Assembly (NCBI RefSeq): GCF_003058165.1 | Contig: NZ_QBUC01000002.1 | Coordinates: forward strand, 62,001-126,000 | Direction: 5' to 3' | DNA from: Paenisporosarcina sp. OV554 | GTDB taxonomy: Bacteria > Bacillota > Bacilli > Bacillales_A > Planococcaceae | Length of the DNA stretch: 64,000 nt | In this document: positions 34,806 through 43,931 of the stretch, in pieces | Layout: each line of letters opens with the position of its first letter | Position numbering within the stretch: position 1 is the first letter of the stretch | Program-made: the position numbers and the translations under genes | The notes under the pieces: model-generated | What the model was told of the DNA's origin: nothing | Database searches by the model: none | Seen by the model: only the letters and a program-made list of their open reading frames with translations

Positions 34806-35858
34806 TTATTTTCCTTCCATGCTTGAACGTTTTGTTTGTAGTTGGATGGAATTCTTCGTGTTTTGTAACAAATGTTTTATTTCTTTAAAGCTTACGAACG
34901 TTTTTTTCGATTCATCATATAAACGGAAGTGGAACGACTTCAAGCTTGTTTTTAATGTAATCGTTGTTGCTTTGTGAAGGGGTGGTGTAGAATCATGTGC
35001 TTGTTCTAATCGGTAGTTAGGTACACGTGGGCTTAAATGATGCACATGGTGATACCCAATGTTCCCAGTTAACCATTGAAGCACTTTTGGTAATTTATAA
35101 AATGAACTACCATCAACTGCAGCTTTTACATAATCCCACTGCTCTTCATCTTCGAAGTATGAATCTTCAAATTGGTGTTGAACATAGAACAACCAAATTC
35201 CAAAAGAACCAGCAACAATTAAGATGGTTCCTTGAATAATTGCGAATGCTTCAATACCAACTAACCAAATCATAAAAGCATACAAAGCAACTAGTGCTAC
35301 GTTGATAAAGTATGTGTTGTTACGTTCTTTTGGACGAGCATCTTTACGATTGAAGCGATTTGAAACAAAATACAGGAACAATGGTCCTAATCCGAACATC
35401 ACAATTGGATTGCGATATAGACGGTAAGCAAATCGGCGACCTGGAGTTGCATCAATATACTCGTCAACCGTCATAACCCAAACATCACCAACACCACGTT
35501 TGTCTAAGTTACTGCTTGTAGCATGGTGAATCGAGTGATCTCGTTTCCATTTTTCATAAGCGAACAAAGTCAAAATACCAGTGATTGTACCTAAAACGGA
35601 ATTGGCTTTCTTACTCTTAAAGAAAGAACCGTGTGTACAGTCATGGAAAATGATAAACGTTCTAACAATAAAGCCTGATGCTGCAATCGCTAAAGCGAGA
35701 GTTAAGAAAATCGAAACGTCTAAACTTAAATACGCTAAAAACCACAAAATGAAGAATGGTGGAATTGTATTAATAATCTGTTTCACACTTGATGACATGT
35801 CTGATTTCTCAAATGGCGCCACTAGCTTACGTAGCTGCATAGTTTTTTCTTTACTCAT
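34806..35858 (-). CDS. des: Acyl-lipid fatty acid desaturase Des
   Basis: 350 residues, membrane-bound desaturase with the three histidine boxes HDCTH, HSIHH and HHVHH (diiron ligands) and four membrane helices. Puts double bonds into membrane phospholipid acyl chains to restore fluidity in the cold. GCAGGAGG lies 5 bases before the ATG at 35858. First gene of the des-desK-desR cluster, same order as in B. subtilis, and separated from desK by a terminator. Confidence 0.94.
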   Translation of the reverse strand: MSKEKTMQLRKLVAPFEKSDMSSSVKQIINTIPPFFILWFLAYLSLDVSIFLTLALAIAASGFIVRTFIIFHDCTHGSFFKSKKANSVLGTITGILTLFAYEKWKRDHSIHHATSSNLDKRGVGDVWVMTVDEYIDATPGRRFAYRLYRNPIVMFGLGPLFLYFVSNRFNRKDARPKERNNTYFINVALVALYAFMIWLVGIEAFAIIQGTILIVAGSFGIWLFYVQHQFEDSYFEDEEQWDYVKAAVDGSSFYKLPKVLQWLTGNIGYHHVHHLSPRVPNYRLEQAHDSTPPLHKATTITLKTSLKSFHFRLYDESKKTFVSFKEIKHLLQNTKNSIQLQTKRSSMEGK

Positions 35859-35966
35859 AGCGTCCTCCTGCAAAGATGTATTTGAATTCTTTCATATAAA
35901 AACTTGTTACATTAAGAATAGGGTTTAGGAGCAGATAATAAAAGACATAAACGTCAAGTGAAGACT

Positions 35967-35980
35967 ATGACAAGTGTCAT
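35967..35980. promoter_or_regulatory. Palindrome upstream of des, DesR operator candidate
   Basis: ATGACA-AG-TGTCAT, perfect 6+6 inverted repeat about 110 bases before the des start. Position and symmetry suit DesR binding. The rest of the 314-base divergent gap to 36172 is A/T-rich with nothing else clear. Confidence 0.5.
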
Positions 35981-36172
35981 ATAGGTAGTGTTGTTCAGAA
36001 AAGTTGAGATTCTTATTATTTTTCTCGTTTTTTTAGACATAATAAGAAATATATACGATTAATTGTACTTTTTAGAAACATTTTTTTACTATTCTAGGCT
36101 TGCTTAGGTTGAAAAAAAGCGGTCTTCCTATGCTACAGTATTACAAAGAACACGTGACAGGAGTGACAGACA

Positions 36173-37441
36173 ATGACGAAATTATTAAATGCGAAAAATT
36201 TTATTGACTTAATAGAAGAAGAAGCTGACATTATCATACCGATTGCAAATGGTGAACCTATACGCTTATTAGATATTTTAGAAGAACATGCAAATGAACT
36301 AAGTCATGTTAAAATCCATCAAATGTTGGCACTACATCCTCGGAAATATATTTTAGGGGAGATGTCAGGTCAACTTACACATGTGTCTTATTTTTTAAGT
36401 GGTGCTACGCGCAAAACGTATCAAGAAGCAAAAATGGAGTTAGTGCCAAACAATTTTCATGAGGTTCCAAACATGCTGTCGAAGGTTACAAAAATGTCGA
36501 TGATTCTGTCAGTAGCTTCTCCAGTTGACGAGCATGGCTATTTTTCGTTAGGAACACAAGCTGATTATGTCGCAGAGTTTATTGGGAAAGTTCCATTTAT
36601 TTTAGAGGTGAACCGCAATATGCCTCGTACATTTGGTCATAACCAAATTCATATTAGTCAAATTGCAGGATATATTGAGCATGATGCGCCATTAGTTGAG
36701 GAAGTGGTTCCTGAAATCGGGGAAAAAGATTTGCTCATAGCTAAAAAAGTTGCTGCAGATATTCAAGATGGAGATACGCTTCAAATAGGAATCGGATCGG
36801 TTCCTAATGCGATCATGAGTTTATTGAAGAATCATCGAAATCTAGGAATTCATACAGAGATGCTACCTGATGGAATCGTTGATTTAGTGGAAGCCGGTGC
36901 TATCAATGGTACTAAAAAGTTCACGAACAAAGGAAAAATTGTTGCAACATTTGCATATGGTACGCAACGTTTGTATGATTTTATCCACAACAACTCTTCG
37001 ATAGAGTTCTTACCCGTCAGTGTAGTTAACGACCCTCGTGAAATTGCCAAAGAAGAAAATATCGTGTCTATCAATGCGACAACAGAAGTGGACTTATTTG
37101 GTCAATGTGCATCCGAAACAGTCGGAGGGAAATATTATTCTTCCAGTGGTGGACAAATTGATTTCGCACGAGGCGTACGTTTGGCGAAAAGTGGGAAAGG
37201 CTACATCTGTTTGCATTCCACTTTAAAGAACGACACCATTTCAAGAATTAAATTGGATTTGACACCAGGTTCTGTAGTGACGACAGGGAAAAATGACGTC
37301 GACAACATCGTAACCGAATACGGCATCGCACGCTTGCATGGCCGTTCTATCAGTGACCGTGCTAAGCAATTAATCAGCATTGCTCATCCGAATTTTAGAG
37401 ACGAGCTAACCCAGCAAGCAATGGAACGAGGAATTATCTAG
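36173..37441 (+). CDS. Acetyl-CoA hydrolase / CoA-transferase family protein
   Basis: 422 residues of the Cat1/4-hydroxybutyrate CoA-transferase family, which moves CoA between acetyl-CoA and a short-chain acid. N-terminal domain to about 190 with EVNRNMPRTFG; C-terminal domain with QIGIGSVPNA, the likely catalytic Glu in LFGQCASETVGG and GGQIDFARG. CAGGAGTG precedes the ATG. Monocistronic; substrate acid unknown. Confidence 0.88.
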   Translation: MTKLLNAKNFIDLIEEEADIIIPIANGEPIRLLDILEEHANELSHVKIHQMLALHPRKYILGEMSGQLTHVSYFLSGATRKTYQEAKMELVPNNFHEVPNMLSKVTKMSMILSVASPVDEHGYFSLGTQADYVAEFIGKVPFILEVNRNMPRTFGHNQIHISQIAGYIEHDAPLVEEVVPEIGEKDLLIAKKVAADIQDGDTLQIGIGSVPNAIMSLLKNHRNLGIHTEMLPDGIVDLVEAGAINGTKKFTNKGKIVATFAYGTQRLYDFIHNNSSIEFLPVSVVNDPREIAKEENIVSINATTEVDLFGQCASETVGGKYYSSSGGQIDFARGVRLAKSGKGYICLHSTLKNDTISRIKLDLTPGSVVTTGKNDVDNIVTEYGIARLHGRSISDRAKQLISIAHPNFRDELTQQAMERGII

Positions 37442-37460
37442 TATAAAGTTTTTATAATAT

Positions 37461-37530
37461 AGTGCCAGGCAACAAAGGAGTAAGCGGGACAAAATACGTC
37501 CAACAAATCTTCGAGTGCCTGGCATTTTTT
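37461..37530. repeat. GTGCCAGGCA dispersed hairpin, copy 1
   Basis: AGTGCCAGGCA and TGCCTGGCATTTTTT enclose about 43 bases that include CGTCCAACAAA. The T-tail makes it a likely terminator for the CoA-transferase gene. Relatives at 43704, 44789, 50164, 58523 and 60229. Confidence 0.75.
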
Positions 37531-37708
37531 CATGCTTTATTGAATATGGCTTAATTTATCATGTGTTGCAGGTTAGTAATACTCTTTGTTGAAAACTATC
37601 GTGAGGTTGAGTAATAAGTGGAAATTCTCTTGAAAGATGAAACCTTTAATAGGGTATTTACGTAGTTAAAAGAAGCTAATAATCAGAATATTTAAAGAGG
37701 TGATATTG

Positions 37709-37963
37709 ATGATAGGAACGATTGCTGTAATTATGATTTTCTCTATACCGATTCTTGGAATAATTACAAACCATCTAAAAGATAATCAAAAAATAAAAGC
37801 GAGTATGTTAAAAGATGAGTTGGAATTAGAGAAGTTAAAACATGAAAATTTTATCGTAGAAACTGAAAAGATGCGTCTTGAATTAGAAACGATGAAAGTA
37901 GATTACACAAAAACAGCAGTGCCAGTTCTTTGGGAGGTCCAAGGAGAGAAGACAAACATTTGA
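37709..37963 (+). CDS. Small membrane-anchored coiled-coil protein
   Basis: 84 residues: one N-terminal membrane helix (IGTIAVIMIFSIPILGIITN) followed by a charged coiled coil (LKDELELEKLKHENFIVE). AAAGAGG lies 8 bases before the ATG at 37709; the in-frame GTG at 37700 overlaps that site. The architecture recalls small phage-shock-type or DUF-type membrane proteins, but no family is certain. Terminator follows. Confidence 0.65.
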   Translation: MIGTIAVIMIFSIPILGIITNHLKDNQKIKASMLKDELELEKLKHENFIVETEKMRLELETMKVDYTKTAVPVLWEVQGEKTNI

Positions 37964-37973
37964 TTAATTAAAT

Positions 37974-38010
37974 AAAGTCGCACAATGTTTTCATATTGTG
38001 CGACTTTATT
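37974..38010 (+). terminator. Terminator after the small membrane protein gene
   Basis: AAAGTCGCACAAT, loop GTTTTCAT, ATTGTGCGACTTTATT. Confidence 0.85.
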
Positions 38011-38021
38011 AATTATTAATA

Positions 38022-38053
38022 AGAAAAAGCAGTTTCTCACAATGAGAAACTGC
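38022..38053 (-). terminator. Terminator of the glutamate dehydrogenase gene
   Basis: GCAGTTTCTCA/TGAGAAACTGC with a three-base loop; TTTTTC follows on the minus strand. Confidence 0.8.
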
Positions 38054-38072
38054 TGAATTTGCTCCACAAATA

Positions 38073-39452
38073 TTAATATAATTTACCTTGTTTGTATAAG
38101 ACAGTTGAAAGACGAGTAACAGAGTGAATATAGCAATTTTGTCGAAGAGGGAATGGATCTCCGAAATATTGTGGCAGAATTAAATCCATCGTTGTCTGCA
38201 TTTTCACAAGTAATTGTTTGTACACTTCTTCTTCAGTAAAGAACTGTGTTTCACGACCTTGTAACCATTCTAAATAGGAAACAATTACACCCCCTGCATT
38301 TGCTAAGATGTCGGGAATGATAATTACACCTTTTTGGCTAAGATAATCATCTGCTTCAGTTGTCGTTGGAGCATTTGCGCCCTCAACAATAATGCGGGCT
38401 TTAACTTCTTCTTTATTTTGATCATTTAATTGATTTTCAAGTGCTGCAAGGAATAATACACCAACATCCATCGTTAATATGTCTTCGCGAGGTTGAATGA
38501 CAGCGCTCACTTTTATTTCTTTTAATTGTTCTTCCGTAGTTGGCAAATCACCACGATTTTTTGCTGTAAATTCAACAAGTGCAGGAATATCTAGTCCATC
38601 TGCGTTATATAAAGTTACGTTTCGATCGCTGACAGCAACCACTTTGTTTTGTAAATTTTGACAACGATATGCTTCTAAAGCAGTAATTGAACCAACATTA
38701 CCAAACCCTTGGATAGCAATTGTTAATGGTTTATTTATAAATTCAAGGGCTGTTTTTGCAAAAGGATTTGTTGAAACTGCTAATGACTTCTCGTTTGCTG
38801 TGACATAGTCATGTATTAAATAACGGAATGTAAAGTATACGCCTTTCCCAGTTGCTTCTCGACGACCTAAAGATCCACCATTTACTACGCTTTTTCCTGT
38901 GAAACTTCCTAAATACGGACTACCTGGGTTGATTTTTTTATATTCCGCCATCATCCAGTCCATTTCGCGTTCTCCAGAGCCAACATCCGGTGCGGGAATA
39001 TCATTATCTGGACCAATTACGTTATTGAAATAACGAACGTACTTTATGCAAATCCGTTGCAACTCTTGTTCCGAAAATGCTTTAGGGTCAATGACGATTC
39101 CACCCTTGCCTCCACCAAATGGGACGTTATGAAGAGCGTTTTTTAACGTCATTAAAAATGCTAAATTAACAACTTCCTCTTCATTAACACTTTCATGAAA
39201 ACGAATACCGCCTTTATAAGGACCTAACGCATTATTATGATGTACGCGATATGAGGGGATTCGTACCACTTCGCCATCTTTTAAAGGTACACGTAAAAAT
39301 GACTTATGTATTTGATTCGGTGTTGAAAGAATAGCATTGAGTGAGGTGAATGCTGTTTTGCGCATGTCTCCTTGTAATTCAGGTAAAAACGTTTCATTAC
39401 TCAATAATGCATTCAAAGACTGTTGGACGATGGATCTTGTTTGTTCTTCCAT
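38073..39452 (-). CDS. Glutamate dehydrogenase
   Basis: 459 residues, Glu/Leu/Phe/Val dehydrogenase family, nearer in length to the 450-residue hexameric enzymes than to the 424-residue RocG/GudB. GPYKGGIRFH and the active-site Lys in PFGGGKGGIVIDPK are present, as are the Asp in PAPDVGSG and the Rossmann motif QGFGNVGS. Interconverts glutamate and 2-oxoglutarate plus ammonium. Coenzyme cannot be fixed by reading. GGAGGTG precedes the ATG. Monocistronic; the nearby ammonium transporter suggests a shared role in nitrogen balance. Confidence 0.92.
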   Translation of the reverse strand: MEEQTRSIVQQSLNALLSNETFLPELQGDMRKTAFTSLNAILSTPNQIHKSFLRVPLKDGEVVRIPSYRVHHNNALGPYKGGIRFHESVNEEEVVNLAFLMTLKNALHNVPFGGGKGGIVIDPKAFSEQELQRICIKYVRYFNNVIGPDNDIPAPDVGSGEREMDWMMAEYKKINPGSPYLGSFTGKSVVNGGSLGRREATGKGVYFTFRYLIHDYVTANEKSLAVSTNPFAKTALEFINKPLTIAIQGFGNVGSITALEAYRCQNLQNKVVAVSDRNVTLYNADGLDIPALVEFTAKNRGDLPTTEEQLKEIKVSAVIQPREDILTMDVGVLFLAALENQLNDQNKEEVKARIIVEGANAPTTTEADDYLSQKGVIIIPDILANAGGVIVSYLEWLQGRETQFFTEEEVYKQLLVKMQTTMDLILPQYFGDPFPLRQNCYIHSVTRLSTVLYKQGKLY

Positions 39453-39634
39453 AGAAAAGCACCTCCGGTTATAATTTGTCTACCCTATTTATACCCTTAG
39501 CATTGTCATGTAAACGGATATAACCCATCAGCAAAAGCTAGTGGGTCATTAACCAAATTATCAAGCTACAGAAGTTCTTTGCAAGAGAATATTAGACAAT
39601 TTTTAGGGTAATTTATAAGTGTAGATTAGTTCAA

Positions 39635-39895
39635 TTAGTGCAAGGTGTTTAGTTCTTCCTTTTTTTGATCTAACTCCTTCTGAAGTGAAAGAATAGGATC
39701 TGTTTGTCCTTGATTTTTGAGAGCATTTTCGACTGCCCGATCAGCATGCTCTATCTTTTTTTGTGCTTCTTGAATAAATTGCTCTGTGGGATTCGTAAAA
39801 GCTTTACTAACAGCTATCGAGACATTGTCCACAGAATTGGTCAATTGTCCAATGACTGTATCTTCTTTCCAGCTCATTTTCGTGTGATCTTCCAT
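39635..39895 (-). CDS. Hypothetical protein (86 residues)
   Basis: Charged, helical, probably amphipathic (KKIEHADRAVENALKNQG, LQKELDQKKEELNTL). AAGGAGG lies 9 bases before the ATG. No cysteines, signal or membrane segment; family not recognised. Monocistronic. Confidence 0.65.
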   Translation of the reverse strand: MEDHTKMSWKEDTVIGQLTNSVDNVSIAVSKAFTNPTEQFIQEAQKKIEHADRAVENALKNQGQTDPILSLQKELDQKKEELNTLH

Positions 39896-39999
39896 AGCGA
39901 AGTCCTCCTTAGGTTCGTCCGAGAAATCAATACGTTCTTACTATGGCAAATTAGCTCGAGATTATGCATGAAATATTCGAATAGACATTAATTTAGACA

Positions 40000-40038
40000 A
40001 AAAAAGACGTAAGATGATTGTTCATCTTACGTCTTTTT
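40000..40038. terminator. Terminator of the ASCH/membrane protein operon
   Basis: AAAAAAGACGTAAGATGA, loop TTGT, TCATCTTACGTCTTTTT; five bases after the stop at 40043 on the minus strand. Confidence 0.9.
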
Positions 40039-40042
40039 GTCG

Positions 40043-40483
40043 TTACCACAATGTTGGTTTAATGACCATTAAAGCGAGCATCAATGCCAATAAGGTTATA
40101 TAAACCCATGTAGCTTTGTAAAGTTTAGCGATCAATTTCAAACGGTCAATACCAGGGATAACAAACTTTTTGAGGGTACTTGAAAATCCACGGGCAAGGA
40201 AGAAAATTGAGACCACCATAAGACCGATTGTCATCACAATCCAAGAAGTACTCCAAGGCCAAGGTCCGAGGTAAACTAGTAAAATACCTGAGACAACGAG
40301 AACGTGACCCGAATGTTTAATTAGACGGACCACAGAGCGGAAAATCGCTATGTAAGATGTCTCAAGTGTCGCATCGGCTTCGCGCATCTTTTTTAAGATT
40401 GCAAACAATACGAAAAGTGGACCAACTGAAATCGCGGCACTTAGAACATGGATGAAAACTATAAAAACATACCAATCAATCAT
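40043..40483 (-). CDS. Four-helix membrane protein, function unknown
   Basis: 146 residues with four membrane helices. The His in VFIHVLSAA and in IKHSGHVLVVSG lie in helices in a way seen in DUF2269-type and other haem-related small membrane proteins, but the match is not certain. It begins 3 bases after the ASCH-domain gene ends, so the two are co-transcribed. Confidence 0.7.
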   Translation of the reverse strand: MIDWYVFIVFIHVLSAAISVGPLFVLFAILKKMREADATLETSYIAIFRSVVRLIKHSGHVLVVSGILLVYLGPWPWSTSWIVMTIGLMVVSIFFLARGFSSTLKKFVIPGIDRLKLIAKLYKATWVYITLLALMLALMVIKPTLW

Positions 40484-40486
40484 TGT

Positions 40487-40834
40487 TTATTTTTTTACTG
40501 GGCTGAATTCATGCACCCATACCGTCATTGTTGGCAACCAAGGCATACCCGGATGGTAGGATAAAATAGATTGTTTATAGTCTTCTACGGATGTGAAGCC
40601 TTCTTGTTTTGCATGTTCATCTGTTAAATCACCAAGTGATTGAATATACACAGCATCAACAATAAATGACGTACCTTTAAGTTCCATAATTTCACCAATA
40701 TCTGCATAACGACCGTTACGACGAGTAGCGGTTTTTTGTCCTTGTAATACTTTCTCAACATCAGACTCCATTGTCACTAAACGGTCTACAGAACACGTTT
40801 TTGGAGGTAAATTTACTTCGTTTTGGTTCGTCAT
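40487..40834 (-). CDS. ASCH-domain (PUA-like) protein
   Basis: 115 residues. A single ASCH/PUA-like domain: the GQKTATRR motif with GRYADIGEIMELKG is typical of RNA- or nucleotide-binding ASCH proteins. AAGGCGG precedes the ATG. Co-transcribed with the four-helix membrane protein; no direct link between their functions is evident. Confidence 0.7.
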   Translation of the reverse strand: MTNQNEVNLPPKTCSVDRLVTMESDVEKVLQGQKTATRRNGRYADIGEIMELKGTSFIVDAVYIQSLGDLTDEHAKQEGFTSVEDYKQSILSYHPGMPWLPTMTVWVHEFSPVKK

Positions 40835-40981
40835 TTTAAATTCCGCCTTTTTGTTTAAGTTAGTTTAATTTGGATGTTGGGTATCTTGTTAGTAAACATT
40901 CATTATTAGTGTACACGCTAAATAGAATTTGAACCATGATTTAATGAAGTAAATTTAATGAGTTTTGAAGGGGGATTATAT

Positions 40982-41911
40982 ATGAGAGTAGAAACTTCCG
41001 AAACAGTATTGGCAAAAAGTACTGTAAACCGTATTGAAGAAATTGCAGGAACATTTCCAGGTTATCGTCGTGCGCATGCAAAAGGGATGTTATATGAAGC
41101 TACATTTACGCCAACTGGTGAAGCCTCAGCGTTTACGACAGCCTCTCACTTAAGAGATACTGAAGTTCAAGCAATTGTTCGTTTTTCAAATAGCTCACCG
41201 AACCCATCAACTGCCGATGCTCTTGCTGCAGTAAAAGGAATGTCTGTACAATTCCAATTACCAAATGATGCTGTAACTAATTTAGTAAGTATTACATTAC
41301 CAATCTTTGTCACGAAATCTCCACAAATATTCTTTGATATTTTAAATACAGTGAAATCGTTTAAGAATGGAAAGCCCCATTTTAAAGATATGGTTAACCT
41401 TTTTGCATCCTATCCAGAAAGTCGAGCAGCCTTTCAAATGATACGCAAACTTAAACATACAAAAAGTTACGCTACAGGTCGCTATTGCGCAGTGCATGCA
41501 TTTTATTTAGTAAATGAACAGGGCTTTAGAACACCCGTAAAGTTCGAATGGGAACCCGAAGCTGGTATAGAAACATTGTCAATTAAGGAAGCTATATCTT
41601 TACCATCAGATTATTTAGGAATAGAAATGAGCGAACGTGTAAAGCTAGAAGAAGTTCGATTTCGATTACAAATTGTCATAGGAGAACAAGGTGATTCTAC
41701 TGATGATCCGACAAAAGAATGGCCAAAGGATCGACAACGAATTAATGCAGGAGTATTGCGAGTGAAAACAAAAGCCATTGTAGATCAAGATCACTTTGTC
41801 TTTGATCCGACTGTTTTACCTCCGGGTATCGAATGTTCGGATGACGAAATCCTATCTTTTCGTAAAGATGCGTATTCTGTTTCCTATGATAGACGGAAAA
41901 AAGGCCAATAA
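40982..41911 (+). CDS. Catalase-like haem protein (SrpA / minimal catalase family)
   Basis: 309 residues, the size of the minimal catalase-related proteins rather than full catalases of about 480. The distal His is in RRAHAKGM, the distal Asn in VRFSNSSPNP, and the proximal haem Tyr is probably in the late DAYSVSYDRR. Decomposes or uses peroxides. GAAGGGGGA lies 6 bases before the ATG at 40982; the frame also has an upstream ATG at 40958 without a ribosome site. Monocistronic. Confidence 0.88.
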   Translation: MRVETSETVLAKSTVNRIEEIAGTFPGYRRAHAKGMLYEATFTPTGEASAFTTASHLRDTEVQAIVRFSNSSPNPSTADALAAVKGMSVQFQLPNDAVTNLVSITLPIFVTKSPQIFFDILNTVKSFKNGKPHFKDMVNLFASYPESRAAFQMIRKLKHTKSYATGRYCAVHAFYLVNEQGFRTPVKFEWEPEAGIETLSIKEAISLPSDYLGIEMSERVKLEEVRFRLQIVIGEQGDSTDDPTKEWPKDRQRINAGVLRVKTKAIVDQDHFVFDPTVLPPGIECSDDEILSFRKDAYSVSYDRRKKGQ

Positions 41912-41939
41912 CAGTAAGATATACACATTATGAAGCAAA

Positions 41940-42008
41940 CTATCCACAAAATGTGTATAAAATTCAGAAAACGAGACGTTATCCACATGTGGATAACGTC
42001 TCGTTTTT
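41940..42008. terminator. Terminator whose stem holds two DnaA boxes
   Basis: AAACGAGACGTTATCCAC and its complement form an almost loopless perfect hairpin with a TTTTT tail (41968-42008). The centre is TTATCCACA (41979-41987) abutting TGTGGATAA (41988-41996), two perfect consensus DnaA boxes in inverted orientation. A third near-match CTATCCACA is at 41940-41948. Confidence 0.8.
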
Positions 42009-42040
42009 AATTTACCTTCATTGGAAGCGAATTCTTACAT

Positions 42041-42670
42041 TTATCGGTTTCTATAAAATTCATTAATTGCTGAGTCACTTTTTATAACGGACAGGACTTC
42101 TTGTTTCCACGATTTAGAATCACCAACGTAAAAGGACATATCACGGCCGTATAATCCTTCGATTTCTGCTCGAGTGAATTGGAAATGCATCAATTTATCA
42201 TTTTCGGGTTCTAAGTGAAAATCGATGGTGTCCAAGTTATCAATAACCATAAATAATACGCTAGCATTGTATAATAGCATGCTTCTTTTATCTGTCCAAT
42301 ACTCCTCGTATTCACCAGTGGTCATCTGTTCTTTATCATTCCGTCCATAATTGACTGTTAATCCATAGGGCTGTTTTTTTGTTTGCAATTCAATCGTTTT
42401 TCTATACTTGGCACCAGGAAGTTCATCCAAAATCGCAATCACTGAGCTATTATCTCCTATATAGGATCCTTTATATGGCGTGTAATCCTCCAACTTGTAG
42501 GATATTCCTTGAAGTGATACAGTATCGTCTATAAAAGAGGATTGCTCGGCAGGTTGGAAGTTATTGTTTTCTTGTATTGAGTTGAAAACGAAGAATGCCA
42601 GTAATGCAAACACCGCGATGCCCGCTATATTGATGAAGAGGTGCTTGTATGATTCACGTCTCTTTTTCAT
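42041..42670 (-). pseudogene. DUF4825-type anti-sigma-like membrane protein, N-terminus lost
   Basis: In the intact part: RRESYKHLFINIAGIAVFAL starts a single membrane helix, followed by an extracytoplasmic DUF4825 domain (DNSSVIAILDELPG, LQTKKQPYGLTVNYG). The same frame continues upstream as LIHSILLKELQKESP, which looks like genuine protein, but before about 42720 it is only the shifted reading of the sigma gene. So the natural start has been deleted; the ATG at 42670 has no good ribosome site. It probably once restrained the sigma factor encoded just upstream. Confidence 0.6.
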
Positions 42671-42941
42671 AGGAGACTCTTTTTGCAGTTCTTTGAGTAA
42701 AATAGAATGTATCAAGTTTTTTGCCTCGTATTTCATCAATAGCGAGATGTCGAGCGATACTATATAACCAGGTTTTTGGACTTGCTGCTTCATTGAAGGA
42801 GTCATAGGATTTAATTGCTTGTATAAAAACTACTTGGACCAAGTCTTCAACGTCTGAAGAGCCTATCCTATACAGAAAGAACTGGTAAATCACATCACTA
42901 TACAAGTCAAACCATAGTGAGATTTGTTGATTTTTCCCCAT
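42654..42941 (-). pseudogene. ECF sigma factor with region 4 deleted
   Basis: Starts at ATG 42941 behind GGAGGGTG. It encodes a clear sigma region 2 (YQFFLYRIGSSDVEDLVQVV, then SPKTWLYSIARHLAIDEIRG), but after residue 80 the frame falls into sequence shifted from the next gene and ends at 96 residues. ECF factors need region 4 (another 80 or so residues) to bind the -35 element, so this one cannot work as a sigma factor. A deletion has joined it to the middle of its anti-sigma gene. Confidence 0.7.
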
Positions 42942-43145
42942 TACACCCTCCGGAATTCTATCGTTATGTATTAGTCGAATTCTATTCATGAGTATCGCAT
43001 GTAAAATGAAAAGAATTTATTAAATCTAGTTGGAATAAGCATAAAGGGTAAAAATGTTGGGGTTTTAGTTAAACTTGGTGGGTAATATGCATACACTACT
43101 AGTTGGTTAGATTAAATAATAAAACATAAAGGAGAACAATACATT

Positions 43146-43688
43146 ATGAGCATTGCTGTGATATATGGAAGTACTCGCATAAATGGGAATACTGAACAAT
43201 TAACGGAACATGTGATAAAAGGACTTGAAGTAGAGAAAATTTTTCTGCGCGATTTCTTAATTCAACCAATTGATGATCGTCGACACACAGAAGGTGGATT
43301 CACAGATGTGGACGATGACTATAGTGAGTTGGTTGAGAGAATGATGAAACATGACACATTTATATTTGCGACACCTCTTTATTGGTACAGTATGTCAGGA
43401 ACTATGAAAAACTTTATTGATCGATGGTCACATACGATGCGCGATGAGAAATTCCCAGATTTTAAAAAACAACTTGGCACAAAAAAAGCATATGTCGTAG
43501 CAGTGGGTGGCGACAATCCTTATTTAAAAGGGCTACCGCTCATTCAGCAATTTAACTATATCTTTGAATTCATGGGCATGACATTTGGAGGTTATGTACT
43601 TGGTAAAGCGAGTCGTCCGGGTGATATAACCGAAGACATGACGGCAATTACAGCTGCGGTTCACTTAAATAAAAAAATAAGTCAATAA
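43146..43688 (+). CDS. NAD(P)H-dependent FMN reductase / flavodoxin-fold oxidoreductase
   Basis: 180 residues. The FMN phosphate loop is YGSTRINGNTEQL at the N-terminus; TPLYWYSMSGTMKNFIDRW is the NADPH_FMN_red signature. Full length for the family. AAAGGAG lies before the ATG. Reduces quinones, nitro compounds or similar; exact substrate unknown. A GTGCC-type hairpin follows. Confidence 0.88.
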   Translation: MSIAVIYGSTRINGNTEQLTEHVIKGLEVEKIFLRDFLIQPIDDRRHTEGGFTDVDDDYSELVERMMKHDTFIFATPLYWYSMSGTMKNFIDRWSHTMRDEKFPDFKKQLGTKKAYVVAVGGDNPYLKGLPLIQQFNYIFEFMGMTFGGYVLGKASRPGDITEDMTAITAAVHLNKKISQ

Positions 43689-43703
43689 ATAATCCTATAA
43701 TAG

Positions 43704-43771
43704 AGTGTCGGACACCGAAGCTTCTTTGGAGGGAATAATCTCCCAACACAAGTCGGTGTCTGGCATTTTTT
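43704..43771. repeat. GTGCCAGGCA-type dispersed hairpin, copy 2
   Basis: GTGTCGGACACCGA and TCGGTGTCTGGCATTTTTT with an inner GGAG/CTCC stem; T-tail. Confidence 0.7.
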
Positions 43772-43931
43772 AGAGAAATATTAATTCTTTTTTATCAGTT
43801 TCGTGAATTTTGTTTGTTTAGAACGTACGAAAACTCATTTATAATGTATGATTAAAGGATTAAGCGGTAATAATCGTGCTAACATAAGAATTACATAGTC
43901 GAAATAGTATTTGGAACGGGAGGAACCGAGT

